Assembly (NCBI GenBank): GCA_958296345.1
Contig: CATQIJ010000001.1
Span: 1 to 64,000, forward strand
Length of the DNA: 64,000 bases
Source: an uncultured Rhizobiaceae bacterium
GTDB taxonomy: Bacteria; Pseudomonadota; Alphaproteobacteria; Rhizobiales; Rhizobiaceae
Direction of reading: 5' to 3'
This document shows, in pieces, positions 1 through 8,672 of this stretch (positions are counted from its first letter, which is position 1; each line of letters begins with the position of its first letter). Below the pieces are notes generated by a model. That model was not told where the DNA came from, ran no database searches, and saw nothing but the letters and a program-made list of their open reading frames with translations. The translations under genes and the position numbers were made by a program.

Positions 1-675
1 GTCCAGAATTGCCGGTATCTTGGTTTTATAAAGTTCCGTACGAAATTCGTCGCAGGCTTTGCGGTTTTTAATTGGGTACCACATCATATGTGTGCCTGTA
101 GCAAATCGTTCGTTTGCATCTTTAAGGCCTTTAATCAGATTGAAGAATTCGTGGAAAACTTCGAATGGTGGATCAACCAACGTAACGCCTCTACGCTCTT
201 TTGGCGGCATATGCGACTTCAACCCTAACCATCCATCAAGATGGGTAATACGGGCTTGGTAATCGCCTTCAAAATGCGCTTGTAGTGTTTCAAAGTCCTC
301 TGGATGAAGCTCAAGCGCTGTTAGTCTATCTTGATTGCGTAATAGTTCACGCGTCACTTTTGGTGAGCCTGGATATTGTTTCACTTCGCCTTCAAAATTA
401 AATGCTCGCACAGCATTAAGATAAGGTTCAATAAGCGGCTTTACATCTTTTGGCGCTTTATCTGCTGCCTCTAGAATTAAACCAATGCCTGTTTTCCACT
501 CGCCAGTCTTTTGAGCTTCTTCTGAAGATAAATCATATATCCCAAGACCAGCGTGTGTATCTAAAACCCGAAAAGCCTTTTCTTTGCGCTGCATGTATAG
601 GATTACACGGCTTAAAATGATGTGTTTCACCACGTCAGCGAAATTTCCTGCGTGGTATATGTGACGATAATTCAT
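1..675 (-). CDS. rlmJ: 23S rRNA (adenine(2030)-N6)-methyltransferase RlmJ (partial)
   Basis: SAM-dependent methyltransferase that modifies A2030 of 23S rRNA. The visible 225 residues begin MNYRHIYHAGNFADVVKH, the characteristic RlmJ N-terminus, followed by the SAM-site region (FRVLDTHAGLGIYDL) and the catalytic DPPFE motif near residue 193. The family is about 280 residues, so the C-terminus lies off the left edge. The start ATG overlaps the TGA of the upstream membrane protein (ATGA), making this the last visible gene of a leftward operon. Confidence 0.93.
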   Translation of the reverse strand, partial: MNYRHIYHAGNFADVVKHIILSRVILYMQRKEKAFRVLDTHAGLGIYDLSSEEAQKTGEWKTGIGLILEAADKAPKDVKPLIEPYLNAVRAFNFEGEVKQYPGSPKVTRELLRNQDRLTALELHPEDFETLQAHFEGDYQARITHLDGWLGLKSHMPPKERRGVTLVDPPFEVFHEFFNLIKGLKDANERFATGTHMMWYPIKNRKACDEFRTELYKTKIPAILD

Positions 676-1298
676 GTAAATTGTGCCTTAGGTCTTCGAG
701 TCTTGACCTTGCTATACAGGCGAAAACTTAAATGCACCAGCTTTGCTATAACTAAAGGTACAATCCACATCATTGCATTATCAAAAAAGAAATCAAGTAA
801 CAGCCAATGGGCAAAGCTAGCAACGATTGCGATATAGGAAAGTCGCTGCATCCACCTCCATGCTTTACCCATTTTATGAATAGACCAATTGTTTGAGGTA
901 AGTGCTAGAGGTAGGAGAATTAACAATGAAATCCAGCCCGTACCAAGAGGCCAATCGAAGGCTTCTAACATGATAAGTTCAAAATCAAACGTCTGGCGCA
1001 CATATAAAATCGTATGCACCAAAGCATAGCCAAGCCCTGCAACGCCGAAGTATCGACGGGTTCTTAAAAGCCAACGCGCAATAAGCTTGCCCCATTCAAA
1101 ATACTTTAAAACTAGAGTTAGCGGCATAATACAAAGTGTAAAAACCAAAATTTGAACAGAAAGAACGCCAGAGTTCTCCATCATTTCTGGATAATAACGA
1201 CTGGGATAAAATAATTCATGGACATATTGCCAAGCAGGAATGGAGAGCAGAAACCAGATTAGATAACGTGACTTTATTATGCTTTTTGCCAATTCCAT
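672..1298 (-). CDS. Ferric reductase-like transmembrane protein
   Basis: A 208-residue integral membrane protein with about six hydrophobic segments. It resembles the ferric reductase-like transmembrane/MsrQ-YedZ fold: the RRYFGVAGLGYALVHTILY stretch places a candidate haem-ligand His (about residue 96) in a helix, and a second His falls in SFAHWLLLDFF (about residue 163). No MsrP-like partner is adjacent, so an electron-transfer role is inferred from the fold only. Its ATG overlaps the asparaginase stop (TAATG) and its stop overlaps the rlmJ start, so translation is probably coupled. Confidence 0.7.
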   Translation of the reverse strand: MELAKSIIKSRYLIWFLLSIPAWQYVHELFYPSRYYPEMMENSGVLSVQILVFTLCIMPLTLVLKYFEWGKLIARWLLRTRRYFGVAGLGYALVHTILYVRQTFDFELIMLEAFDWPLGTGWISLLILLPLALTSNNWSIHKMGKAWRWMQRLSYIAIVASFAHWLLLDFFFDNAMMWIVPLVIAKLVHLSFRLYSKVKTRRPKAQFT

Positions 1299-2299
1299 TA
1301 TTTTGCCAGTCTTGCAGTTCCTACTTCAAAACCGTTCCAATTTTTGAGAACTGGATGTATTAACGGTCTCATCTTTTCAATATCTTCTTCATCCAGCTTG
1401 AGCAAATCAAAGGCAAGTTGGGAAACCGTGACTTCAACGGCCCTAAATCCTCCATCGCGTGATTTCATTGCTACGCCAAGCCCGAACTCTGGCAAAGACA
1501 TTGTGTAAACGCCCTCCGCACCAACTTTAACAAAAGCTCTATTGCCGAGTGCTTGCATCAGTTGCGTGCAAACGCGATTATCCCCTGCAACCATTTCAGG
1601 GTGAGCAAAACATGCATCTCGCAATCTTAGCATCGCCTTTGAGCGTAACGGCGAAGCATCTTCACCTACTCCAAATTTTGCGAAAGCAATTGCTAGCTTT
1701 TGCAGGGGAATTTTGAACGTTGGAATAGAGCATCCATCGATGCCGTAATTATCCTCACCATGTTTAGCGCTTGTCACGCTCTCCAACACGCCAGCAATTT
1801 CTTTTTGAACGGAGTGATCGAAACCAATATAGCCTTTGGTTTCAATGCCTGAATGTTTTGCAAACGCCAAAAAGCCTGAGTGCTTGCCCGAACAATTATT
1901 ATGAATGGCTTGAACTTCGACGCCGTCACGCACCAATTGCGCTTGGTCTTCAGGATATTTTGGTAGCTGCGCACCGCATTCAAGGCAATTTCCATCAAGT
2001 CCTGCCATATTCAGCATTTCACTTGCTGCGTTTACGTGCATCGGTTGCCCGCTATGAGATGAACAAGCAAGTGCCAAATGCTTATTTTCAAAACCATAAG
2101 CATCAGCAGCGCCTGACTCAATCAATGGTAAAGCTTGTAATGCCTTATTGGATGAACGCGGATAGATATGAAGACCAGCGTTGCCGTAAGTTGAGATAAT
2201 TTTGCCAGTGCTATCAGCTATGGCGATATCAACTTCGTGGGTACTTTCGACAGAATTACCACGGGTTATTTCAACAACTGCTGCCGGGTTATTTATCAT
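1298..2299 (-). CDS. L-asparaginase II, thermolabile (ReAV) type
   Basis: Hydrolyses asparagine to aspartate and ammonia. The 333 residues match the PF06089 asparaginase family typified by Rhizobium etli ReAV, unrelated to the E. coli AnsA/AnsB fold. The expected catalytic elements are present: PRSSNK (S49, K52), ACSSHSG (S81), and the metal-binding set HNNCSGKHSG (C136, K139) plus a Cys in DGCSIPTF. The start ATG lies 11 bases inside yidD, giving an overlapping gene order. Cytoplasmic; no signal peptide. Confidence 0.92.
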   Translation of the reverse strand: MINNPAAVVEITRGNSVESTHEVDIAIADSTGKIISTYGNAGLHIYPRSSNKALQALPLIESGAADAYGFENKHLALACSSHSGQPMHVNAASEMLNMAGLDGNCLECGAQLPKYPEDQAQLVRDGVEVQAIHNNCSGKHSGFLAFAKHSGIETKGYIGFDHSVQKEIAGVLESVTSAKHGEDNYGIDGCSIPTFKIPLQKLAIAFAKFGVGEDASPLRSKAMLRLRDACFAHPEMVAGDNRVCTQLMQALGNRAFVKVGAEGVYTMSLPEFGLGVAMKSRDGGFRAVEVTVSQLAFDLLKLDEEDIEKMRPLIHPVLKNWNGFEVGTARLAK

Positions 2300-2627
2300 T
2301 GGATTTCTTCTCTAGCGGAATAACAGGATCATGTCCGCTTGTACCCCAAGGGCCACATTTTACAACTCTCTTAAACGTGAGCCAGCCACCTTTTAACAAT
2401 CCATAACGAGCAATTGCTTCATACCCGTATTCTGAACACGTTGGTAAATGTCGACAGCCATATCCAATCATGCTGGAAAATGTAAGTTGGTAGAAACGGA
2501 TCAAACTTGTACCGAAAACACGGCCAGGTGTCTTGCGCCATTCACCTTGCCAATTTCGATTTTGCGACTTTTGGGAGGCTTTTGAATCACTTATGTTAAT
2601 CTGGTGATCTTTTGATTCACGACACAT
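2289..2627 (-). CDS. yidD: Membrane protein insertion efficiency factor YidD
   Basis: Small membrane-associated protein that assists YidC-dependent membrane insertion. The hallmark core is intact: a segment starting LIRFYQLTFSSMIG, then CRHLPTCSEYGYEAI and GHDPVIP. The N-terminal 30 residues are polar and poorly conserved, as is common for the family. It overlaps the Fe-S scaffold gene by one base and asparaginase by 11. In many genomes yidD sits beside rnpA/yidC; here it is in the asparaginase operon, an arrangement I associate with rhizobial genomes. Confidence 0.92.
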   Translation of the reverse strand: MCRESKDHQINISDSKASQKSQNRNWQGEWRKTPGRVFGTSLIRFYQLTFSSMIGYGCRHLPTCSEYGYEAIARYGLLKGGWLTFKRVVKCGPWGTSGHDPVIPLEKKSNDK

Positions 2628-3070
2628 TATTGAGCAGCTTGCAGCTTGGCTTCAATTTCATCCAGACAATTTACCACTGCATCAAATGTTAAAAGAGTAG
2701 AAGCATGTCGTGCTTTATACTCTTTAACAGGCTCAAGGAACTTAAATTCATCAAATTTGCCAGTTGGAGCGGAACCATCTTCTTTCAACATTTTATACAT
2801 AGTATTACGAAGTTCACGTAATTCTTCTGAACTACTCCCAACCACAACACGCGCCATAATTGACGATGATGCCTGACCAAGAGCGCAAGCTTTCACTTTA
2901 TGTGCGAACTCAGAAACCTTATTTCCATCTAGTTTCAACGAAACATCAACTGTTGAACCACATAATTTGGAATGAACGCGTGATTTTGCGTCAGCATCAT
3001 CTAATTCGCCAACACTTTGGATGTTTCCTGCGTATTCCAGAATTTTAGAATTATAGATAAAATCCAGCAT
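2627..3070 (-). CDS. NifU/IscU-like iron-sulfur cluster scaffold protein
   Basis: Probable Fe-S cluster assembly scaffold or SufE2-like partner. The 147 residues have the IscU/SufU N-terminal fold with Cys in HSKLCGSTVDVSL, Cys in KVKACALGQASSS and a third in VVNCLDEIE, the three-cysteine arrangement of Fe-S scaffolds. No suf or isc genes are in the window. It is the first gene of the leftward operon and shares a divergent upstream region with folE. Confidence 0.85.
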   Translation of the reverse strand: MLDFIYNSKILEYAGNIQSVGELDDADAKSRVHSKLCGSTVDVSLKLDGNKVSEFAHKVKACALGQASSSIMARVVVGSSSEELRELRNTMYKMLKEDGSAPTGKFDEFKFLEPVKEYKARHASTLLTFDAVVNCLDEIEAKLQAAQ

Positions 3071-3374
3071 TTTTTGCTCACAAATTCATTCAGTTTAAGT
3101 TCAGACATCATTATATAATGTCTCATTCATGTCATAATATAAGTATCAAGTAACATTTCGTCGACAAATAAGTGAAGAATATTATTGAACTATCTATTGA
3201 GCATTTTAAATAATACTCTATATCGTGAATATGTCAGGTCACCGTGCGGATGGAAATAGTTTTCAAAAGCCCCGGAACCCGGCCAAAGCCAAACCTGCTG
3301 CACAACAGAGTTCTGTGCAATGTGTTAACGGCTGCGACTGGTCCGAATAGATCAATTGACGCGGAGTTAAACGC
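3071..3374. promoter_or_regulatory. Divergent intergenic region (Fe-S scaffold / folE)
   Basis: About 300 bases between divergent genes. The left half is very AT-rich and must contain promoters for both directions, but no convincing -35/-10 pair stands out. The right half (about 3230-3350) is locally GC-richer and holds a short ORF listed separately. Confidence 0.4.
3231..3350 (+). CDS. Possible 39-residue small protein upstream of folE
   Basis: An ATG opens a 39-codon frame ending at TAG 24 bases before folE. The product starts MSGHRADGNSFQKPRNPAKA and ends in CVNGCDWSE with two Cys three residues apart. The segment is GC-richer than its surroundings, as expected of coding DNA here. The ribosome-binding site is weak, and I recognise no family. 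It may be a leader peptide or chance. Confidence 0.3.
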   Translation: MSGHRADGNSFQKPRNPAKAKPAAQQSSVQCVNGCDWSE

Positions 3375-4031
3375 ATGACGAAAGAGGAAATTGGCATGGA
3401 AGCAATTCTCGAAAGCCTAAAGAAAATTGAAACCCGCAAAATACTTGCGAAAACCGATCGACCATCGCGCGAAGAAGCTGAAGATGCTGTGCGTACGCTT
3501 ATGAAATGGGTGGGCGAAGACATTGAACGCGAGGGGTTACTTGACACTCCAAAACGCGTTGCTAAAGCTTATCTTGAGCTTTTCGGCGGCTACGATTTGA
3601 ATGCGGAAGAAGTTCTAGGTCGCACTTTTGAAGAAGTTGGTGGCTATGATGACATGGTGCTCATACGTGACATCCCTTTCCACTCTCATTGTGAGCATCA
3701 TCTAGTTCCAATTATAGGTAAGGCGCATGTGGCATATGTGCCAGATGGTCGTGTTCTTGGTCTTTCAAAAGTTGCAAGAACAGTCGAAATTTTTGCAAAG
3801 CGCATGCAAACGCAAGAAAATATGACAGCGCAAATTTCCCACACAATCTCAGACGCACTTGAACCACGCGGTGTTGCGGTGATGATCGAAGCTGAACATA
3901 TGTGTATGTCTATGCGCGGTATAAAAAAGCATGGGTCAACAACTGTTACCAGCGCTTATACAGGCGTCTTTCATGACAACCCTTCAGAGCAACAGAGTTT
4001 CTTATCAATGTTGCGTATGGGCAAGGAATAA
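3375..4031 (+). CDS. folE: GTP cyclohydrolase I
   Basis: Converts GTP to 7,8-dihydroneopterin triphosphate, the first step of folate/pterin synthesis. The family motifs are clear: [14 protein letters not shown], the zinc and catalytic site [20 protein letters not shown], and [13 protein letters not shown] near the C-terminus with the second zinc Cys. Two starts are possible: the ATG at 3375 (GGAG 8 bases upstream) or the ATG at 3396, preceded by a better AGAGGAAA; the latter would remove seven residues. hisI follows 36 bases downstream. Confidence 0.95.
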   Translation: MTKEEIGMEAILESLKKIETRKILAKTDRPSREEAEDAVRTLMKWVGEDIEREGLLDTPKRVAKAYLELFGGYDLNAEEVLGRTFEEVGGYDDMVLIRDIPFHSHCEHHLVPIIGKAHVAYVPDGRVLGLSKVARTVEIFAKRMQTQENMTAQISHTISDALEPRGVAVMIEAEHMCMSMRGIKKHGSTTVTSAYTGVFHDNPSEQQSFLSMLRMGKE

Positions 4032-4067
4032 ACGATAAGGCTATCAGAGAAACTCTGGTGGCCTTTC

Positions 4068-4475
4068 ATGTCTAATATATATCCAACTATAACTGATAAA
4101 TCTGAACTAGAAAATGGTTCTATAATAGCTCCGCGTTTCAATGCGGATGGTCTTATAACTGCTGTTGCTCAGGATTTTGATACTGGTGAAATTCTTATGC
4201 TTGCGCATATGAATGAAGAAGCACTTCAACAAACGATTGAAACAGGCAAGTCTCATTTTTGGAGTCGCTCACGCGAAGAGCTTTGGCTTAAAGGTGAAAC
4301 GTCAGGAAACATTCTGTTTGTTCAAGAAATTCTAGTCGACTGCGACCAGGATGCAGTTATATTAAAGGTTCGGCTTGAAGGTGAAGGTGCTTGTCATACG
4401 GGCAAGCGAAGTTGTTTTTACCGTAAGATTGAAGCAGATAGCGAACAGACCTTCCTCACTCAAATAGTAGAATAA
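4068..4475 (+). CDS. hisI: Phosphoribosyl-AMP cyclohydrolase
   Basis: Third step of histidine synthesis, opening the purine ring of PR-AMP. The 135-residue protein has [35 protein letters not shown], the zinc-binding DCDQDAV and the C-terminal [12 protein letters not shown]. It is the stand-alone HisI form without a HisE domain. It lies just downstream of folE, a pairing familiar from rhizobial chromosomes, and six bases before the LysE-family gene, so the three are probably co-transcribed. Confidence 0.95.
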   Translation: MSNIYPTITDKSELENGSIIAPRFNADGLITAVAQDFDTGEILMLAHMNEEALQQTIETGKSHFWSRSREELWLKGETSGNILFVQEILVDCDQDAVILKVRLEGEGACHTGKRSCFYRKIEADSEQTFLTQIVE

Positions 4476-4480
4476 TTTCG

Positions 4481-5077
4481 ATGTTAGAATTCATTGGCGC
4501 AACCCTGCTTTTGATTATAACTCCTGGCCCGGGCGTATTAAGCATTGCAGGTGTTGGTTCAGGGTTTGGCTTTATTGCTGGGCAACGGTTTTTATGGGGC
4601 TTATGGCTTGGTAACCTTTTAGTTGGATTAGCCGTAATCTTTGGCCTCAAGGCGATTATATTTTCCGCCCCCTACTTACCTGAAGTATTACTTGGACTAT
4701 CGCTTGCCTATCTTTCTTACTTAGCTTTTAAAATTGCCTTTGCGGGCAGTGAAGTTGCTTTTATTAAAGCTGAACGCGTTCCTGGGTTTTTAGATGCGTT
4801 GATTTTACAGGCAATCAATCCAAAAGCATATGCAGTCAATGCTACTATATTCACCACGTTTAATTTTTGGCCAGAACATTTCACTACTATGATTATAATT
4901 AAGTTTTTAGTTTTAAATACAATCTGGTTTCCCGTTCACTTCGGTTGGTTGTATGCTGGTGTCACGCTACGAAAACTAAACCTCCCACCAAAAGTACAAC
5001 GTACAATAAACATATTAATGGCTGTTTTTATGGTTTTGGTCGTTGTTTTAGCTGTCACATCACAATCATCAGGCTAA
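4481..5077 (+). CDS. LysE/RhtB family exporter
   Basis: A 198-residue membrane protein with the LysE signature near the N-terminus (TPGPGVLSIAGVGSGFGF), a central QAINPKAYAVNATIF that aligns with the conserved NPK motif, and about six transmembrane helices. The family exports amino acids or other small metabolites; the substrate cannot be told. It starts six bases after hisI, so it probably belongs to the folE-hisI transcript. Confidence 0.87.
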   Translation: MLEFIGATLLLIITPGPGVLSIAGVGSGFGFIAGQRFLWGLWLGNLLVGLAVIFGLKAIIFSAPYLPEVLLGLSLAYLSYLAFKIAFAGSEVAFIKAERVPGFLDALILQAINPKAYAVNATIFTTFNFWPEHFTTMIIIKFLVLNTIWFPVHFGWLYAGVTLRKLNLPPKVQRTINILMAVFMVLVVVLAVTSQSSG

Positions 5078-5151
5078 CTAATCATTGTTTTAACTATTCT
5101 GAGTTAGATTATTAATACGCATCAAGTAACTAATACTGAATAGGGTATTTT

Positions 5152-6207
5152 ATGAGCGCCAAAGATAAAATGTCAGATAGTTCTGTAACTCAGCTTTTCG
5201 AAGAGAGTGAGCTTACTAAGGTTCGTGGCGAGGCAGAAACTGTTTCATCCCTCAATGATAACTCTCCCGATTTACAGCTTGTTAAAAATCAAAAAAACTC
5301 AACGAACAAAAATGGTATAGCATTAGCGCTGGGCGGCGGTGTCGCTAGAGGCTGGGCGCATATTGGCGTATTGCGAGCACTTGATGAAGCAAACATACCC
5401 ATTTCTATGATAGCTGGCACTTCTATAGGCGCTGTCGTAGGGTGCTATCTTGCTGGCAAACATGATGAACTGAAAGAATTTGCAAGATCAATTACAAGAA
5501 GAAATATCTTAAGGTATGTTGATTTCACCCTTGGAAAATCAGGCTTTATTGCTGGCAATCGCTTGGCGGAAAGACTTGATGAAGAGTTAGGTGACATACG
5601 TATTGAAGACCTAGGAAAACGTTTTGTAGCCGTTGCTACAGAAATCGACACTGGTCATGAAGTCTGGTTAGAACATGGACTTCTAGCACCTGCTATCCGC
5701 GCTTCTTATGCGCTTCCTGGTGTTTTTCAACCTGCAACACACATGGGCAAACACCTTGTTGATGGCGCATTGGTAAACCCTGTACCAGTATCTGCTTGCA
5801 GAGCTTTTGAACAAAAAACTGTTATGGCTGTGAACTTAGATTGCGAGGTTTTTGCGAGATCTTCTGTTGTGAGATCGACTTCAATTGATACAAATCAGAA
5901 AGACGAAAGACTGGAATCAGTTCCTTCTTCTTGGTTGCCTTTTAACTTTGGAAATAATTCATCCACAAAAAAACAAAAACTAGGCATTACTGGTGTTATG
6001 ATTGAAGCTTTTAATATCATTCAAGACCGAATTATTCGATCGAGATTAGCAGGCGATCCACCTAGTGTAACTGTTAGACCCAAATTATCAAATATCGGTC
6101 TTACGGATTTTCATATGGCAGATGAGTCCATTAAACTTGGTTATAAGCAAACTAAATATGAACTGGCAGCGCTTAAAGATAATGGTTTTATGGAAGCAAT
6201 TAGCTAA
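5152..6207 (+). CDS. Patatin-like phospholipase (RssA type)
   Basis: Serine hydrolase of the bacterial patatin family. After a polar, probably disordered first 60 residues come the oxyanion loop GLALGGGVARGWAHIGVL without its first residue (ALGGGVARGWAHIG), the nucleophile elbow AGTSIGAVVG and the dyad Asp in VDGALVNPVP. A variable 60-residue insert precedes the C-terminal helices. The family cleaves phospholipid acyl esters; the target is unknown. It follows the LysE gene after 74 bases and converges on the rhomboid gene. Confidence 0.9.
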   Translation: MSAKDKMSDSSVTQLFEESELTKVRGEAETVSSLNDNSPDLQLVKNQKNSTNKNGIALALGGGVARGWAHIGVLRALDEANIPISMIAGTSIGAVVGCYLAGKHDELKEFARSITRRNILRYVDFTLGKSGFIAGNRLAERLDEELGDIRIEDLGKRFVAVATEIDTGHEVWLEHGLLAPAIRASYALPGVFQPATHMGKHLVDGALVNPVPVSACRAFEQKTVMAVNLDCEVFARSSVVRSTSIDTNQKDERLESVPSSWLPFNFGNNSSTKKQKLGITGVMIEAFNIIQDRIIRSRLAGDPPSVTVRPKLSNIGLTDFHMADESIKLGYKQTKYELAALKDNGFMEAIS

Positions 6208-6217
6208 AATCTAAAGT

Positions 6218-6945
6218 TTAATCTTTGGATGGCTTTTTTAAAAACCCATCGATAAAGCCAAACAAAACTAATCCAGCAATAAAGCCACCTATATGTGCTT
6301 CCCATGCAATTGAGTTCCCGCTACCAGTAATATCAACAACGCCTGTACCAAAGAGTAGATTCACACCAAACCAAACAGCAATAAACGTAAGTGCTTGGCG
6401 GTTTGTTAGTGCTTGTATCAAAGAACGTATTTTAAATTTGGTTATATCCCCTTGAAAATTGCCATTAGAAAAAGATGGCAATCGCATTGCGGCTCCCATA
6501 CATGCAGATACAGAGGCTGACGCACCAATCATTGGTGAAATATCACTTGTGTGGAAAAAATAATGTAGCCCTGCTCCACAAATGGCGCCAATTATAAACA
6601 AAACTAAAAAACGCACCGCCCCTAGTCTTCTTGCGGTTACACCACCGAAAGCTAGCAACCAGAATGAATTCATTATCAAGTGCGTCCAATCAGCATGTAA
6701 CAAGCTGTAAGTTATTGGTGACCAGTATATTGCAAATGGTGAAAGCTCTAATAATTCTGTGTGCAGATATCTCATGGGGATAAAAGCAAACTCTACTATA
6801 ATATTGTAGTCTGCTTCTTGAGTAATAACCGATACACGCAAAAAATGTATTAGCGCCATCACCCCTATTACAGCTGGAATAATCCAAGGCAAATTAAAAA
6901 TAGGTTGTTTTTTAAAAGCTCATCTTCGGTTTGTATTACATTCAT
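6218..6945 (-). CDS. Rhomboid family intramembrane serine protease (apparent frameshift near N-terminus)
   Basis: Six-helix rhomboid protease: HADWTHLIMNSFWLLAFG, the nucleophile loop MIGASASVSACMG and the catalytic His in WEAHIGGFIAG are all present. The usual GxSG is GASA, so the residue after Ser is Ala. The continuous frame begins only at a TTG (6892), but the ATG at 6945 gives MNVIQTEDELLK, and the missing residues QPIFNLPWIIP, typical of alphaproteobacterial rhomboids, appear one frame away. The change of frame falls exactly on A AAA AAC (6907-6913). It is either a lost A, or -1 slippage. Downstream of a possible attenuator. Confidence 0.85.
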
Positions 6946-6997
6946 AGTGCGGGCTTTTCTTTTATAAATATCAAACGAACTTATCAGAACATTAGGC

Positions 6998-7028
6998 AAA
7001 AAAAAGCCCAAGGCATAAAACCTTGGGC
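6998..7028 (-). terminator. Rho-independent terminator upstream of rhomboid gene
   Basis: On the minus strand an 8-bp perfect stem (GCCCAAGG/CCTTGGGC) with a 7-base loop is followed by eight T. It lies about 50 bases before the rhomboid ATG and far from any upstream gene end, so it ends either an independent small RNA or an attenuated leader. Confidence 0.8.
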
Positions 7029-7199
7029 TGTTGGTCAATCCCCAGTTGAAAACAATGTTCCAACCCAGACCTTAAAGTGAAGAATGCTCAACTCGTTAAC
7101 TTATGCATTCTTTGGAGTTGCCCCAAACTCCCATAAAACTTGGGGTCTTGCAAGCTTAAGGTAATATTAAGGTTAACGCAGGCACCGCCAACTACGCAT
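7006..7199 (-). ncRNA. Putative structured small RNA or attenuator leader
   Basis: About 190 bases ending in a strong terminator. Readable helices include AAGAATGC/GCATTCTT (7082-7115), ACCTTAA/TTTAAGGT as a closing stem, and GGTC/GACC next to the terminator. Competing pairings of the CCCCAA and GGGG blocks are possible. At its 5' end an 8-codon frame (7173-7199) encodes MRSWRCLR, which would suit a ribosome-controlled leader peptide, though its ribosome site is weak. I do not recognise an RNA family. Confidence 0.4.
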
Positions 7200-7349
7200 G
7201 ACTACTGTAAGCAGTATCTACTCACTCCCCCGCCTTCAATCTGGCACAGCACTTGCAAACATCAATTCAATTAGGTCAACTTTGTTCAACCTTTCACGAT
7301 AAGGGACACTTGGAGTATTGGCCGAAATATTGATAAGGCTGATATTTAA

Positions 7350-7961
7350 ATGAGACATAAGACTTCCAAGAAAATTTTCACATATTGGAACAATCTAAGA
7401 GGTGCCAGAACTGCACCTGAGCGCACAGAAATAGAACCAAGTGATATTCGTGATATTTTGGATGATACTTTTATATTAGAAGTTGATCATCTTTATCGCA
7501 CCATTAGTTTTCGACTTGCAGGAACAAAACTATGCAGTTCTTACGGACGCGAATTGAAAAGTGTTGGATATCTAGGGCTGTGGGATGAAGTGGACAACTT
7601 AAAGATTTTTGATGCCGTCAAACAAGTTTATGAGTATTCAAAACCTATGGTGATTGCTCATATTGCTGAGACAGAAAATAAACAATTTCTAGAATATGAA
7701 ACTTTATTACTTCCACTATCAAATGGCTCATCACAAACGGTAAGAATTTTAGGCACTGCAGCCCCTACTAAAAACCCAAGTTGGATTGGCATTGATCCTG
7801 TTATAAACAATAGAATAAAATCGGTTCGAAGCGTTGATTTGGAAAACATTATCAACGGACCACCTCTTGTACCAAAACTACCCATTACGTCGAATGAACC
7901 ACAAAAGGCGCCTCGCAAAGTTGGACATTTAACTATTTTTGATGGCGGATTAGAAAATTAA
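7350..7961 (+). CDS. PAS domain protein (PAS_5 family)
   Basis: A 203-residue cytoplasmic protein of the PAS_5 family (PF07310), common in Rhizobiales. Recognisable parts are FTYWNNLRGARTAPERTEIEP near the start without its last residue, the ISFRLAGTKLCSSYGRELK core and LLLPLSNGSSQTVRILGTAAP. The family has no proven function; PAS folds usually sense small ligands. It is followed by a PilZ protein on the same strand, a frequent pairing, suggesting a link to c-di-GMP signalling (inference). Confidence 0.82.
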   Translation: MRHKTSKKIFTYWNNLRGARTAPERTEIEPSDIRDILDDTFILEVDHLYRTISFRLAGTKLCSSYGRELKSVGYLGLWDEVDNLKIFDAVKQVYEYSKPMVIAHIAETENKQFLEYETLLLPLSNGSSQTVRILGTAAPTKNPSWIGIDPVINNRIKSVRSVDLENIINGPPLVPKLPITSNEPQKAPRKVGHLTIFDGGLEN

Positions 7962-8057
7962 GTAAAAAAACTTTGCAAATTAAAAGAATAACACCTTTCA
8001 TTAACCAAATGAGACAATAATAGGGACACTTATATTTGTCTCTTATATGGCTGTTAA

Positions 8058-8672
8058 ATGGTAGGTTTTGCTCAAACAAATAATGCTCATGAACTTTCAC
8101 ACGCTGAAATGCAGTTTCAAAGTGTTGAAGTAACTCTTTTTGGCCGCTTCATGATGCAGGACAAAAGAGAGTTCCCTTGTCAGATTCAAAGCATGTCTTC
8201 AGGCAGCGCAACACTTATAACACCGCATGTAGGTGATGTTGACGAAAGAATTATCGCCTATGTTGATCATGTTGGCCGTTTAGAGGGTAAAATTTTACGT
8301 GTATTCCATGGTGGCTTTGCTATGGCTGTAAATGCAACTAGCCATAAACGGGATAAGCTTGCCGCAAAAATTACCTGGATTGCTAACAGACATGAACTTA
8401 GCCTACCAGAAGATCGCCGCCATGAACGAATCGCACCAACTCGTAACGTTACTCAAGTAAAACTTGAGGATGGAAGAGCGTACGAAGTTCGTATTATTGA
8501 CCTTTCACTATCAGGCGCAGCTATCGAAATGACTGTTAGGCCTGCTCTGGGCACATTAATGTGGTTAGGCAATATGAGAGGCCGCGTTGTTCGTCATTTT
8601 GATGAGGGTGTGGCTATCGAGTTTGCTATTCTTCAAACTCATGACACTTTACGCGATTATATCGCTCAATAA
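8058..8672 (+). CDS. PilZ domain protein
   Basis: Probable cyclic-di-GMP receptor. The C-terminal half has the PilZ signature, RRHERIAPTRN followed by DLSLSGAAIE about 30 residues later. The N-terminal half (residues 20-95) looks like a degenerate PilZ repeat lacking the RxxxR box, with SMSSGSATL in the place of the second motif. The length of 204 residues fits the two-domain form found in rhizobia. It sits between the PAS_5 gene and a BTLCP gene. Confidence 0.85.
   Translation: MVGFAQTNNAHELSHAEMQFQSVEVTLFGRFMMQDKREFPCQIQSMSSGSATLITPHVGDVDERIIAYVDHVGRLEGKILRVFHGGFAMAVNATSHKRDKLAAKITWIANRHELSLPEDRRHERIAPTRNVTQVKLEDGRAYEVRIIDLSLSGAAIEMTVRPALGTLMWLGNMRGRVVRHFDEGVAIEFAILQTHDTLRDYIAQ

Noticed and set aside
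3263-3547. A 94-codon Ser-rich minus-strand frame
   Set aside because: It overlaps folE antisense and lacks a ribosome site; folE is unambiguous.
6998-7199. 6S RNA or SRP RNA
   Set aside because: The terminator and helices fit a structured RNA, but no diagnostic SRP loop motif is present and the gene context does not match that of 6S RNA.
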